Assembly: GCA_023667095.1 (NCBI GenBank)
Contig: JAMPAT010000030.1
Location: 1-42,797, forward strand
From: Bacteroidales bacterium
GTDB lineage: Bacteria > Bacteroidota > Bacteroidia > Bacteroidales > UBA932
Direction: 5' to 3'
DNA length: 42,797 nt
The notes under the pieces are model-generated. The model did no database searches and was not told the DNA's origin. It saw only the letters and a list, made by a program, of their open reading frames with translations. Shown piece after piece: positions 8,155-16,071 of this stretch; positions within the stretch are counted from its first letter, which is position 1, and each line of letters opens with the position of its first letter. The translations under genes and the position numbers were made by a program.

Positions 8155-8162
8155 TACCTTTG
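8155..8162 (+). promoter_or_regulatory. Putative -7 box (TACCTTTG) of recJ
   Basis: TACCTTTG matches TAnnTTTG and ends 24 bases before the recJ ATG. A TTTC lies 20 bases upstream of it. The identical octamer lies at about the same distance before exbB. Confidence 0.5.
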
Positions 8163-8186
8163 TAAGAATCGGCTGAAAATTTGTCA

Positions 8187-9914
8187 ATGGAAAGGAAATG
8201 GATATTCAAGGATACACCGGACAGCGAGACGGTGAGCAGGCTGTCCTCGGAACTGGGGATAGACCCGGTGCTTTCCGTATTGCTTGCCCAGAGGGGTATA
8301 AGGACTTTCCAGGAGGCGAGGGCGTTTTTCAGGCCGAGCCTTGACAATCTGCATGACCCGTTCCTGATGAAGGATATGGATCAGGCTGTCTGGCGTCTCC
8401 AGAAGGCAGTTGAGGACGGTGAGAAGATACTTGTCTATGGAGACTATGATGTGGACGGGACAACGGCCGTATCGCTTGTCTATTCATTCCTTATAAGGTT
8501 GACACCCAATGTGGATTTCTATATTCCTGACCGCTATGACGAGGGATATGGAGTCTCATACAAGGGAATAGACTGGGCTGCGGACAATGGATTCACGCTG
8601 ATTATCACGCTTGACTGCGGAATCAAGGCCAATGACAAGGTCGAGTATGCCCGTGACAAGGGCATTGACATGATAATATGCGACCATCACCTTCCGGAGA
8701 ATGAGATTCCGGCTGCTGTAGCTGTACTTGACCCTAAACGAGAGGACTGTAATTATCCTTTTGATGACCTTTCCGGATGCGGAGTCGGATTCAAATTGGT
8801 GCAGGCGTATTCAATCAGGAACGGAATACCTTTTGAGAGGATTGCATCGCTTCTTGACCTGCTTGTTGTGAGCATTGCCTCTGACCTTGTCTCGGTGATA
8901 GGGGAGAACAGGATACTTGCGCATTTCGGGCTGAAGCAGCTGAATGAGAATCCACGTAAGGGACTGCTGGCCATGATAAATCTTTCAGGCCTTGATCCGG
9001 AGCACATTACGATAGACGACATTGTCTTCAAGATCGGTCCGCGCATCAATGCTGCCGGGCGTATGGAATCGGGGCGCATTGCAGTTCAGTTGCTTACGGC
9101 AGAGGATGACATGACAGCCAACCGTATAGGCAATGAAATCAATGCCCACAATAACGAGAGGAAGGAAATTGACCGTGAGATTACACGTGAGGCCCTGGAA
9201 ATGGTCCAGTCCGGCAGATGCCTTTCTGCAAGGAATGCTACAATAGTATATAACCCTATGTGGCATAAGGGAGTTGTCGGGATTGTAGCTTCCCGCCTTG
9301 TTGAGGCGTTCTACCGTCCTACAATTGTGTTTACCAAGTCGAACGGCTTTGTAACAGGCTCTGCAAGGAGTGTACATGGCTTTGACCTGTATGACGCCAT
9401 AGAGAGCTGTGCGGACCTCCTGGAGAATTTTGGAGGACATCTTTATGCCGCAGGCCTGACCTTGAAGGAGGAGAACCTTCCGCTGTTCTGTGAGAGGATA
9501 GAGAAATTCATTGAGGGAAAGATCAGCAAGGAGATGCTGAAACCTGTGATAACAGTGGATGCAAAGCTGAACTTTGACCAGATAACTCCGAAATTTTTCC
9601 GCATACTGAAGCAGTTCCAGCCTTTCGGGCCGGAGAACAATGCGCCTGTGTTCATGACTGACAATGTGTATGACAACGGTACTGTCCGCAAGGTAGGTGC
9701 GGAGGGAAGCCATCTTAAGCTTGAACTTATGCAGGAGGCCCAGCCGTACAGGCATATTTCTGCAATTGCTTTCAACAAATCCGAGCATTTTGACCATATA
9801 AGGTCCGGGAATCCGATTGATATATGCTATTCAATTGTTGAAAACTATTACAGGGGTATCGCCAACCTCCAGCTGCGTATCAAGGACCTGCATGACAGGG
9901 AGGATATCATCTGA
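8187..9914 (+). CDS. recJ: Single-stranded-DNA 5'-3' exonuclease RecJ
   Basis: 575 aa from ATG 8187; a TTG two codons earlier is also in frame. RecJ degrades single-stranded DNA 5' to 3' in RecFOR recombination, mismatch repair and base-excision repair, using two metal ions. The DHH phosphoesterase motifs are present: VYGDYDVDGTTA, then LDCGIK, then ICDHHLP, with GRINAAGR-like PRINAAGRMESG further on. The DHHA1 motif GGHLYAAGLTL follows at about 420-430, and the C-terminal OB-like domain contains FQPFGPENNAPVF. The length is typical. The gene is monocistronic, converges with aroK, and has a TACCTTTG box immediately upstream. Confidence 0.96.
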   Translation: MERKWIFKDTPDSETVSRLSSELGIDPVLSVLLAQRGIRTFQEARAFFRPSLDNLHDPFLMKDMDQAVWRLQKAVEDGEKILVYGDYDVDGTTAVSLVYSFLIRLTPNVDFYIPDRYDEGYGVSYKGIDWAADNGFTLIITLDCGIKANDKVEYARDKGIDMIICDHHLPENEIPAAVAVLDPKREDCNYPFDDLSGCGVGFKLVQAYSIRNGIPFERIASLLDLLVVSIASDLVSVIGENRILAHFGLKQLNENPRKGLLAMINLSGLDPEHITIDDIVFKIGPRINAAGRMESGRIAVQLLTAEDDMTANRIGNEINAHNNERKEIDREITREALEMVQSGRCLSARNATIVYNPMWHKGVVGIVASRLVEAFYRPTIVFTKSNGFVTGSARSVHGFDLYDAIESCADLLENFGGHLYAAGLTLKEENLPLFCERIEKFIEGKISKEMLKPVITVDAKLNFDQITPKFFRILKQFQPFGPENNAPVFMTDNVYDNGTVRKVGAEGSHLKLELMQEAQPYRHISAIAFNKSEHFDHIRSGNPIDICYSIVENYYRGIANLQLRIKDLHDREDII

Positions 9915-9948
9915 GCCGTCTGTGAATAGAAATGATCCGTCTGTGTGA

Positions 9949-10509
9949 CTAGAAAGACTTTTTCCTGAGGATTAGCGATGCAGTCTCCTTTGCAATCTCT
10001 TCCGGTGATTTGCCGTCGATGTCAATGACATGGTGTGCCGTGCTTTTGTATATTGCGGCTCTCTGTGACATCAGTGACTCAATCCTTTCTTTTAACTGCT
10101 GTTCCTCGCTTTGCTGAGTTTCTGCATTGCTGATGCCGGATTTCAGTATAGGCCTTCCGGAATAGCCTCCTGATGTCAGGTTGTGCACCAATGTCTCTGT
10201 CTTTGCACGGAGATATATGCAGAATGTTTGTGACCTGATGATTTCTGCACATTTTGGTGTAGTGACTGTACCGCCTCCAAGAGAGAGTATGATATTTCCG
10301 GATTCAGATGCAATTTCACCAAGTGATTCCTGCTCCATCCTGCGGAAGGCCTGTTCTCCATCGGATCCGAATATTTCCGGGATTTGTCGGCCTTCTTTTT
10401 TTTCTATATGCTTGTCGAGGTCTATCAGGGAATATGAAAGCAGTGCGGAAAGTTCTTTTCCTACACTGCTTTTTCCGCATCCCATGAAGCCGGTAAGTGC
10501 TATAATCAT
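9949..10509 (-). CDS. aroK: Shikimate kinase
   Basis: 186 aa from ATG 10509. It phosphorylates shikimate at the 3-OH with ATP, step 5 of the chorismate pathway. The P-loop GFMGCGKSSVGKEL follows directly after the first strand MIIALT. Also present are the shikimate-binding DLDKHIEKKEGRQIPEIF (Asp and Arg), the GGG loop LSLGGGTVTT and the lid region SGRPIL. A GTG eight codons upstream is in frame but lies inside the inverted repeat and adds residues not typical of the family. Ten or so extra residues in the lid (about 120-140, Gln/Glu-rich) make it slightly longer than usual. Its 5' end is embedded in an unusual repeat: the start codon lies in the loop of a perfect 18-bp hairpin. Confidence 0.93.
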   Translation of the reverse strand: MIIALTGFMGCGKSSVGKELSALLSYSLIDLDKHIEKKEGRQIPEIFGSDGEQAFRRMEQESLGEIASESGNIILSLGGGTVTTPKCAEIIRSQTFCIYLRAKTETLVHNLTSGGYSGRPILKSGISNAETQQSEEQQLKERIESLMSQRAAIYKSTAHHVIDIDGKSPEEIAKETASLILRKKSF

Positions 10510-10544
10510 AATATAATTTTTAAGGAATAGCACTTACCGGCTTC
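10486..10544 (-). promoter_or_regulatory. Perfect 18-bp inverted repeat with the aroK start codon in its loop
   Basis: On the minus strand GAAGCCGGTAAGTGCTAT (10544-10527) is followed by a 23-base A+T-rich loop that contains the ATG (10509-10507), then ATAGCACTTACCGGCTTC (10503-10486), which is codons 3-8 of aroK. In the mRNA the start codon would lie in a loop closed by an 18-bp stem, a layout that could gate ribosome access. Confidence 0.6.
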
Positions 10545-10655
10545 AGACTTCCGTCATTATACCCCTCCGGAACCCTCCCCTGGAAGGGGAGGACTTTATT
10601 AAGTGCTATAATCATAATATAATTTTAAGGTATATCACTTACCGGCTTCAGACTT
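10495..10655. repeat. Direct duplication of the aroK leader, two copies 106 bases apart
   Basis: 10495-10550 and 10601-10655 are nearly identical: both run AAGTGCTATAATCATAATAT and on through the A+T-rich stretch to CACTTACCGGCTTCAGACTT, differing by one T in a run and a few bases. The upstream copy carries its own ATG ATT ATA GCA CTT, opening a 31-codon frame (MIIALNK... ending SAIP) that stops within the downstream copy. A third, shorter relative lies at 10792-10826, where the 17-base word GAGGACTTTATTAAGTG (10589-10605) recurs exactly at 10792-10808. Confidence 0.65.
10561..10596 (-). repeat. Dispersed Bacteroidales-type palindromic repeat, copy 1
   Basis: On the minus strand the layout is AAGTC, then the palindrome CCTCCCCT-TCC-AGGGGAGG (10592-10574), then a G-rich tail. 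The same layout is found on the plus strand at 32190-32226 with a different palindrome. It probably belongs to the numerous short intergenic repeats of this phylum. Confidence 0.45.
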
Positions 10656-10791
10656 GGCCGTTGGCTGCTCACGGGGTGGTCTAAAGCCCTACCGTTTGAT
10701 TTCGGGCGTTCGCGTCCGTCCAGCTGTCGCTGGCTGCTCACTGAGAAAAGTCCACTGGACTGTTTCTCCAGGCGTTCGCGACCTGAAAGGT
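10656..10791. repeat. Two-copy ~67-base intergenic repeat between parC and aroK
   Basis: TGGCTGCTCAC occurs at 10662-10672 and 10731-10741, and GGCGTTCGCG at 10705-10714 and 10771-10780, so a unit of about 66-69 bases is present twice. An imperfect stem GAGAAAAGTCCA/TGGACTGTTTCTC lies at about 10743-10768. No gene is present in 10545-10830. Confidence 0.5.
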
Positions 10792-10830
10792 GAGGACTTT
10801 ATTAAGTGATATGATCATATAAAATATCAA

Positions 10831-13563
10831 CTAAAAGAGGGTGGGGAGGTCTTCTTCCTGGCTGTCGGTGTCGACAGGGTCCTCCACTTCGTCATTGTTG
10901 ATGTCTCCGGCAAGGTTTTCAGCCTCGGACGGCTTCTGCTCCACAATGTCATCCTCCGGTTTGTGCAGTGGCTCGATGAATTCCACAGCCTTAAGTTCAT
11001 ATTGGCTTGCTTTCTTTCCTTTTGCAGCAAGTCCTTTCTTTGCAATGAACTCCTCTACGTCAATCTTCTCTGCCTCCCTGTGCTCGTGCTTTCCTCCAAA
11101 TGTGATGAGTACCTGTGGATGTCTGTCATCGCTGATTGCCACAAGGTAGGAGCCTTTGGACTCGGAGATGAATGTCACCTGGGTATTGTCGCTTACATCG
11201 AATGAGAACCTCTTGACATAGAACGACTCCGCAGCCCCGTCATAATATAGGGCTGTGTATATCCTGTTCACATCAAGCTTGCCGATGCTGAGCAGTTCTC
11301 CCTGGTATCTGTTGCTCAGGTCAAAAGACGTTGTATAGTATGTTCCGTCCTTGAATATCGCAAGGATATGCTCACCTGTGTTGAACTGCCCGAGGTATTC
11401 ACCGCGTGAATCATCGTTAAGCTTCTGTATATCAGTATCAAACCATATGTCTTTCCCGCCGATTGTCGAGATTCCCTTTGATTTGAGGGCTATCCTCTGT
11501 ATCGGGTTCTTTGAGACAAGGTTACCTCTTGATGCACGTCCTTTGATTGCAAGTGTCGAGAAATCATATTCGATTGTCAGCTTCTTGAGCTTAGGACGTG
11601 GACGGAGATATATCTTGACTGTCTCTGCTTCCGCATTGCCGTTCGCTGTGAACCACAGGATCGTTGATCCTTCAGTCCCCTGGGTAATGTCATATTCCTT
11701 GTCCCTGGTTATGCTTGTCACGGCAAACCTCTTTGCATAGCTCAGGCTCGTCTTGCCCTCGCGGTATATTACATTGTAGGTTGTCCTCTGGTCGTTGCGG
11801 TCAAAGACTCCGACATAGAGTATGTCCTTGCCGAAGAATGCCTTGTCACTGACCTTGGTGACGATGTATTTTCCGTCTTTCCGTATTACAATTATCTCAG
11901 AAAGGTCTGAGCAGTCACATATATATTCTGCGTTGTCCTCCTTCTTGAGGGAGATTCCGACAAAGCCGTCAGCCTTGTTAGCATAGAGTTTCGCATTGTT
12001 GTTGACAACACGGGTAACTGCAATGTTCTCAAAGCTTGTAATCTCAGTATGGCGTGGATAGTTCTTGCCATATTTTTTCTTGAGGTTAGAGAAGTAGTTG
12101 ATTGTGAACTCCGTAAGATGCTCAAGATGATTGCGGACCTCATTCATCTCCTCCTCGATTGTCCTTATCTTTTCGTCAACTGCCTTGGTGTCGAACTTGG
12201 ATATCTTCCTTACAGGCTTTTCAACAAGCTTGTTGATGTCTTCCATCACGATTTCCCTGTGGAAGCTGCCCTGGAACTCCTTCATTCTGGAGAATACTTC
12301 GTCGAGCTGCTCCTCCCATGAACGGGAATCCTGCTCCAGCACCTTGTAGACCCTTTCCTCGAAGAATATCTTTTCCAGTGAACTGTAGTGCCAGTCGTTC
12401 TCCAGTTCATCGAGACGCAGCTGAAGTTCCTGTCCAAGCAGGTCCTTTGTGTGGAATGTGTCATATCTGAGTACATCGTCAACAGTGAGGAACTGGGGCT
12501 TGTTCTCCACTATTACGCACGTATTCGGAGCAATGGAGACTTCGCAGTCTGTAAATGCGTAGAGTGCATCTATCGTCTTGTCCGGAGATACATCGTTCGG
12601 GAGATGTATGAGGATATGTACATTCTTGGTTGTAAGGTCGTCAATCTTTTTGATCTTGATTTTGCCCTTTTCCTTGGCCTTCAGTATTGACTCTATGAGG
12701 ATATGGGTCGTCTTTCCAAATGGTATCTCTGTGATTACCAGTGTGTTCTTGTCTACTTTCTCTATTTTTGCCCTGACCTTGACTGTACCTCCGCGAAGTC
12801 CCCTGTTGTACTTTGTACAGTCGGCAAAGCCTCCTGTAGGGAAGTCCGGATAGAGTTCAAACGGCCTGTCTTCAAGGATTGCTATAGATGCGTCAAGCAG
12901 TTCGTTGAAATTGTGCGGAAGGATATTGGATGCAAGTCCGACAGCGATTCCGTATGCTCCCTGTGCAAGGAGCAGCGGGAATTTCACGGGAAGCTCTACC
13001 GGCTCCTGCTTGCGTCCGTCGTATGATGTCATCCACGAAGTGATCTTTGGGTTGAAGACTACCTCCTTTGCAAATTTGGAGAGACGTGCCTCAATATATC
13101 TGGCAGCTGCATTCGGGTCTCCAGTGAGGATGTTACCCCAGTTTCCCTGGCAGTCAATCAGCAGGTCCTTCTGTCCCAGCTGAACGAGCGCGCCGAGGAT
13201 AGAAGCGTCTCCGTGAGGGTGGTATTGCATAGCCTGTCCGACAATGTTCGCCACCTTTGTCAGGCTGCCGTCATCTATACAGTACATGGCATGGAGAACC
13301 CTACGCTGGACCGGCTTGAGACCGTCAACGATGTGGGGGACCGCCCTGTCGAGAATGACGTAGGAGGAATAGTCCAGGAACCAGTCCTTGAACATTCCGG
13401 AAAGCTTGAATTTCCTGCTGCTCTCACCGAGAAGCCTGTCATATTTTCCAGATGTGGCCGGCAACTGTGTCTCGTCCACAGGTGCGTCTTCCTCGATTGG
13501 TGCCTCGTTTATCCCTTCTTCATCAATCCCGTCTGCCGGGAGTTCCATATCATCCATGCTCAT
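10831..13563 (-). CDS. parC: DNA topoisomerase IV subunit A (GyrA/ParC family)
   Basis: 910 aa. Type IIA topoisomerase breakage-reunion subunit, which decatenates daughter chromosomes with ParE. An acidic N-terminal extension (about 1-45) precedes the winged-helix core: YSSYVILDRAVPHIVDGLKPVQRRVLHA, the YHPHGDASILGALVQLGQKD region equivalent to the quinolone site, and GDPNAAARYIEARLS, whose Tyr is the DNA-linked catalytic residue. GyrA-box sequences (QRRGGKG type) are absent, which with the extended length and the Asp/Glu-rich tail points to Bacteroidota ParC rather than GyrA. A coiled-coil region lies at about 440-520. It is the last gene of the exbB-to-parC unit, 12 bases after era. No parE is seen in the window. 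Confidence 0.9.
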   Translation of the reverse strand: MSMDDMELPADGIDEEGINEAPIEEDAPVDETQLPATSGKYDRLLGESSRKFKLSGMFKDWFLDYSSYVILDRAVPHIVDGLKPVQRRVLHAMYCIDDGSLTKVANIVGQAMQYHPHGDASILGALVQLGQKDLLIDCQGNWGNILTGDPNAAARYIEARLSKFAKEVVFNPKITSWMTSYDGRKQEPVELPVKFPLLLAQGAYGIAVGLASNILPHNFNELLDASIAILEDRPFELYPDFPTGGFADCTKYNRGLRGGTVKVRAKIEKVDKNTLVITEIPFGKTTHILIESILKAKEKGKIKIKKIDDLTTKNVHILIHLPNDVSPDKTIDALYAFTDCEVSIAPNTCVIVENKPQFLTVDDVLRYDTFHTKDLLGQELQLRLDELENDWHYSSLEKIFFEERVYKVLEQDSRSWEEQLDEVFSRMKEFQGSFHREIVMEDINKLVEKPVRKISKFDTKAVDEKIRTIEEEMNEVRNHLEHLTEFTINYFSNLKKKYGKNYPRHTEITSFENIAVTRVVNNNAKLYANKADGFVGISLKKEDNAEYICDCSDLSEIIVIRKDGKYIVTKVSDKAFFGKDILYVGVFDRNDQRTTYNVIYREGKTSLSYAKRFAVTSITRDKEYDITQGTEGSTILWFTANGNAEAETVKIYLRPRPKLKKLTIEYDFSTLAIKGRASRGNLVSKNPIQRIALKSKGISTIGGKDIWFDTDIQKLNDDSRGEYLGQFNTGEHILAIFKDGTYYTTSFDLSNRYQGELLSIGKLDVNRIYTALYYDGAAESFYVKRFSFDVSDNTQVTFISESKGSYLVAISDDRHPQVLITFGGKHEHREAEKIDVEEFIAKKGLAAKGKKASQYELKAVEFIEPLHKPEDDIVEQKPSEAENLAGDINNDEVEDPVDTDSQEEDLPTLF

Positions 13564-13575
13564 ATAGTGTTATCT

Positions 13576-14472
13576 TTAATATTCGTATCCGAATTTGCGT
13601 AGTTCCCTCTTGCTTTCCCTCCAGTTCTCGTCAACCTTTACAAACAGGCTGAGGAAAACCTTTTTCTGGAAGAAGTCCTCCATGTCTATCCTTGCCTGTG
13701 TACCGACCTTTTTCAGGGATTTTCCTCCCTTGCCGATGAGTATCCCTTTCTGGGAATCCCTCATTACATATATTACTGCGCTGATGTCATATCTTTCGAC
13801 ACCTTCCTTGAATTCCTCGATGGCCACTTCGCAGCAATATGGAATTTCCTGGTCGTAGTTGAGCAGGATCTTCTCCCTTATTATCTCGGAGGCGAAGAAG
13901 CGCAGGTTCTTGTCAGTGAATACATCCTTGTCATACCATGCCGGTGCCTCAGGAATCTTTTCAACAATTGTGTTGAAGATATTCTCAAGGTTGAATTTCT
14001 CCTTTGCCGAAGCCGGGAAAATGATGGCCTGGGGAAGCTGCTGCCTCCACCATTCCATCAGTTCCATGACCTGCTCCTGGGTGCTGATGTCTATCTTGTT
14101 GATGACAAGCACGACTGGGCATTCAATGCCTTTAAGCTTGGCAATGTATTCCTCGTTCTTGTCTCCCTTCTCGACAGTGTCAGTCACATAGAGGATAACG
14201 TCAGCGTCACCGATTGCCGTTTCCACGAAGTTCATCATGCTCTGCTGAAGCCTGTAGTTCGGCTTGAGGATTCCGGGAGTGTCGGAGTAGACTATCTGGT
14301 AGTCTTCCCCGTTCACTATTCCCATTATCCTGTGCCTTGTAGTCTGTGCCTTTGCCGTCACTATTGACAGCTTTTCACCGACCAGCGCATTCATCAGTGT
14401 CGATTTGCCTACATTAGGGTTGCCTATTATGTTGACAAACCCTGCACGATGCTTCTTTCCCATGTCCTGCAT
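13576..14472 (-). CDS. era: GTPase Era
   Basis: 298 aa. Essential GTPase that binds the 3' end of 16S rRNA during 30S assembly. The GTPase domain carries G1 GNPNVGKST, the switch region TTRHRIMGI, G3 DTPG, and G4 NKID, with the G5-like SASAKEK at about 165. The C-terminal KH domain has GILIGKGGKSLKKVG and ends in VKVDENWRESKRELRKFGY, the normal Era terminus. The ATG at 14472 lies one base after the rluB stop; a second ATG three codons in is equally plausible. The pairing of an rRNA pseudouridine synthase with Era is functionally coherent, as both act on ribosomal RNA. Confidence 0.97.
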   Translation of the reverse strand: MQDMGKKHRAGFVNIIGNPNVGKSTLMNALVGEKLSIVTAKAQTTRHRIMGIVNGEDYQIVYSDTPGILKPNYRLQQSMMNFVETAIGDADVILYVTDTVEKGDKNEEYIAKLKGIECPVVLVINKIDISTQEQVMELMEWWRQQLPQAIIFPASAKEKFNLENIFNTIVEKIPEAPAWYDKDVFTDKNLRFFASEIIREKILLNYDQEIPYCCEVAIEEFKEGVERYDISAVIYVMRDSQKGILIGKGGKSLKKVGTQARIDMEDFFQKKVFLSLFVKVDENWRESKRELRKFGYEY

Positions 14473-14473
14473 T

Positions 14474-16027
14474 TTAGTTATATGCCCCCATCTTAAGGAT
14501 ATTCACCTCTCCCTCAGTGAGGAATCTCCATGCTCCACGCTTGATTCCCTTCTTGGTGAGACCGGCAAAATAGACCCTGTCAAGTGCCTTTACCTCATAG
14601 CCGAGTGACTCGAATATCCTGCGGACAATACGGTTCTTGCCTGAGTGTATCTCGATGCCGAGCTTCCTGTGGTCGCCTTCATCGATATATTCAAGCTCGT
14701 CTGCAGCAATCTCTCCGTCTGTCAGGACGACTCCGCTCTTTATTGTCTCGTAGTCCTCCCTCTTGAGGTCCTCGTTGAGGGAAACCTGGTAAATCTTCTT
14801 CTTGTCGTATGACGGGTGCGTCAGCTTCTCTGCAATCTCGCCGTCATTGGTGAACATCAGGACTCCTGTAGTATTCTTGTCAAGCCTTCCGACAGGGAAT
14901 ACACGTGAGTTGCATCCCTTGAGGAGATCCATGACAGTCTTCTCGGCGTGAGGGTCGCTTGCAGTAGTGACAAAACCTTTTGGCTTGTTCATCACGATAT
15001 ATACCTTCTCCTCTCCCTTAAGCCTTTCACCGTTGAACCTTACATCGTCAGTGTAGATGTTGACCTTTGAGCCAAGCTCAGTCACGACCTCGCCGTTGAC
15101 TGTCACTACACCTGCAAGTATGAAGTTGTCAGCCTCACGCCTTGAGCAAACACCTGAATTTGCGATATATTTGTTGAGCCTTACGGTCTCCTTTACAGGA
15201 ACCTTTACGATGTCATTGTCTGAGAATGCAGATGCATCGAACAATGGCTTGCGGTTGATCATCCTGTCTATGCCCTCTTCGCTTGCCCTGCTTTCGAACT
15301 GGCGTGCAGGACGTTTGTTGAAACTTCTCTTGTCTCCGAATGACCTTCCTGACCTGTCTCCATACTGCTTGCGAGGCCTGTCTCCGAATGACCTTCCCTC
15401 GCCGCTGCCGAAGTTCCTGCGTGGCCTGTCCCCGAAATTCCTGTTCTCACCATCTCCAAAGTTCCTGCGCGGCCTGTCGTTGTTGTCGCCGTAGCTTCTG
15501 TATGGCCTGTCTGAAGATGAGTTGAAATTCCTCCTTGGGCCGTTGTTGTCTCCGTATGTCCTTCTTGGCCTGTCTCCGAAGCTTCTTCCTTCTCCGCCTC
15601 CAAAGCCCCTGCTCTCTCCGTCACCGAAGTTTCTGCGCGGCCTGTCGTTGTCGCCGTAGCTCCTGTGCGGCCTGTCTGATGAGGAGTTGAAATTCCTCCT
15701 TGGGCCGTTGTTGTCACCGTATGTCCTTCTTGGCCTGTCTCCGAAGCTTCTTCCTTCTCCGCCTCCAAAGTTCCTGTTCTCTCCGTCTCCGAAGCTTCTG
15801 CGTGGCCTGTCATTGTTGTCCCCGTAGTTTCTGTACTGTGGCCTTTCGCTGCTGCCGTAAGTCCTTCTCTCCACATGGTTCGGGCTTGCATAGGATGATG
15901 AAATCCTTGGTCTTCTTGTACGGCCTTCACCTGATGGCCTTTCGCTGTTCGTGAATGAACGGTTGCCATACTCTCTACGGTCTCCCGTCTCTTTGCGGTC
16001 ATAGCCGCCTTTCTTGAAATCTTCCAT
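14474..16027 (-). CDS. rluB: 23S rRNA pseudouridine synthase (RluB/RsuA type) with long Arg/Gly-rich N-terminus
   Basis: 517 aa from ATG 16027; a TTG at 16051 is in frame but weaker. The C-terminal ~240 residues are a normal RsuA/RluB enzyme: S4 RNA-binding domain (VRLNKYIANSGVCSRREAD), then the catalytic motif VGRLDKNTTGVLMFTNDG whose Asp attacks uridine, then GKNRIVRRIFESLGYEVKALDR. The N-terminal ~275 residues are disordered, rich in Arg, Gly, Asn, Asp and Phe/Tyr, and built of about 2.8 tandem copies of a 55-residue unit (RPRRNFGDGE, GEGRSFGDRPRRTYGD, GPRRNFNSSSDRP). Such RG-rich tails bind RNA non-specifically in other proteins. It is followed one base later by era. Confidence 0.92.
   Translation of the reverse strand: MEDFKKGGYDRKETGDRREYGNRSFTNSERPSGEGRTRRPRISSSYASPNHVERRTYGSSERPQYRNYGDNNDRPRRSFGDGENRNFGGGEGRSFGDRPRRTYGDNNGPRRNFNSSSDRPHRSYGDNDRPRRNFGDGESRGFGGGEGRSFGDRPRRTYGDNNGPRRNFNSSSDRPYRSYGDNNDRPRRNFGDGENRNFGDRPRRNFGSGEGRSFGDRPRKQYGDRSGRSFGDKRSFNKRPARQFESRASEEGIDRMINRKPLFDASAFSDNDIVKVPVKETVRLNKYIANSGVCSRREADNFILAGVVTVNGEVVTELGSKVNIYTDDVRFNGERLKGEEKVYIVMNKPKGFVTTASDPHAEKTVMDLLKGCNSRVFPVGRLDKNTTGVLMFTNDGEIAEKLTHPSYDKKKIYQVSLNEDLKREDYETIKSGVVLTDGEIAADELEYIDEGDHRKLGIEIHSGKNRIVRRIFESLGYEVKALDRVYFAGLTKKGIKRGAWRFLTEGEVNILKMGAYN
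15365..15826. repeat. Coding tandem repeat of ~165 bases in rluB
   Basis: Three successive units of 56, 55 and about 43 codons encode the Arg/Gly/Asn/Asp-rich segment. The first two units differ at only a handful of residues, and the DNA is strongly conserved between them, so copy-number change by slippage or recombination is likely. Confidence 0.75.
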
Positions 16028-16071
16028 TTGTCTTCGCGCCCTCTCGGGCAATTTAAATTAAAAAATACGTA

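Noticed and set aside
8985..9797. 270-codon open frame antisense to recJ
   Set aside because: It lies wholly opposite a well-supported gene and has no domain, signal or start context of its own.
10510..10533. GTG start eight codons upstream in aroK
   Set aside because: Shikimate kinases begin right before the first strand and P-loop, which fits the ATG at 10509.
15268..16002. 244-codon alternate frame in the rluB repeat region
   Set aside because: Its Thr/Glu/Ala repeats are the shifted reading of the Arg/Gly repeats; the rluB frame continues into a complete enzyme.
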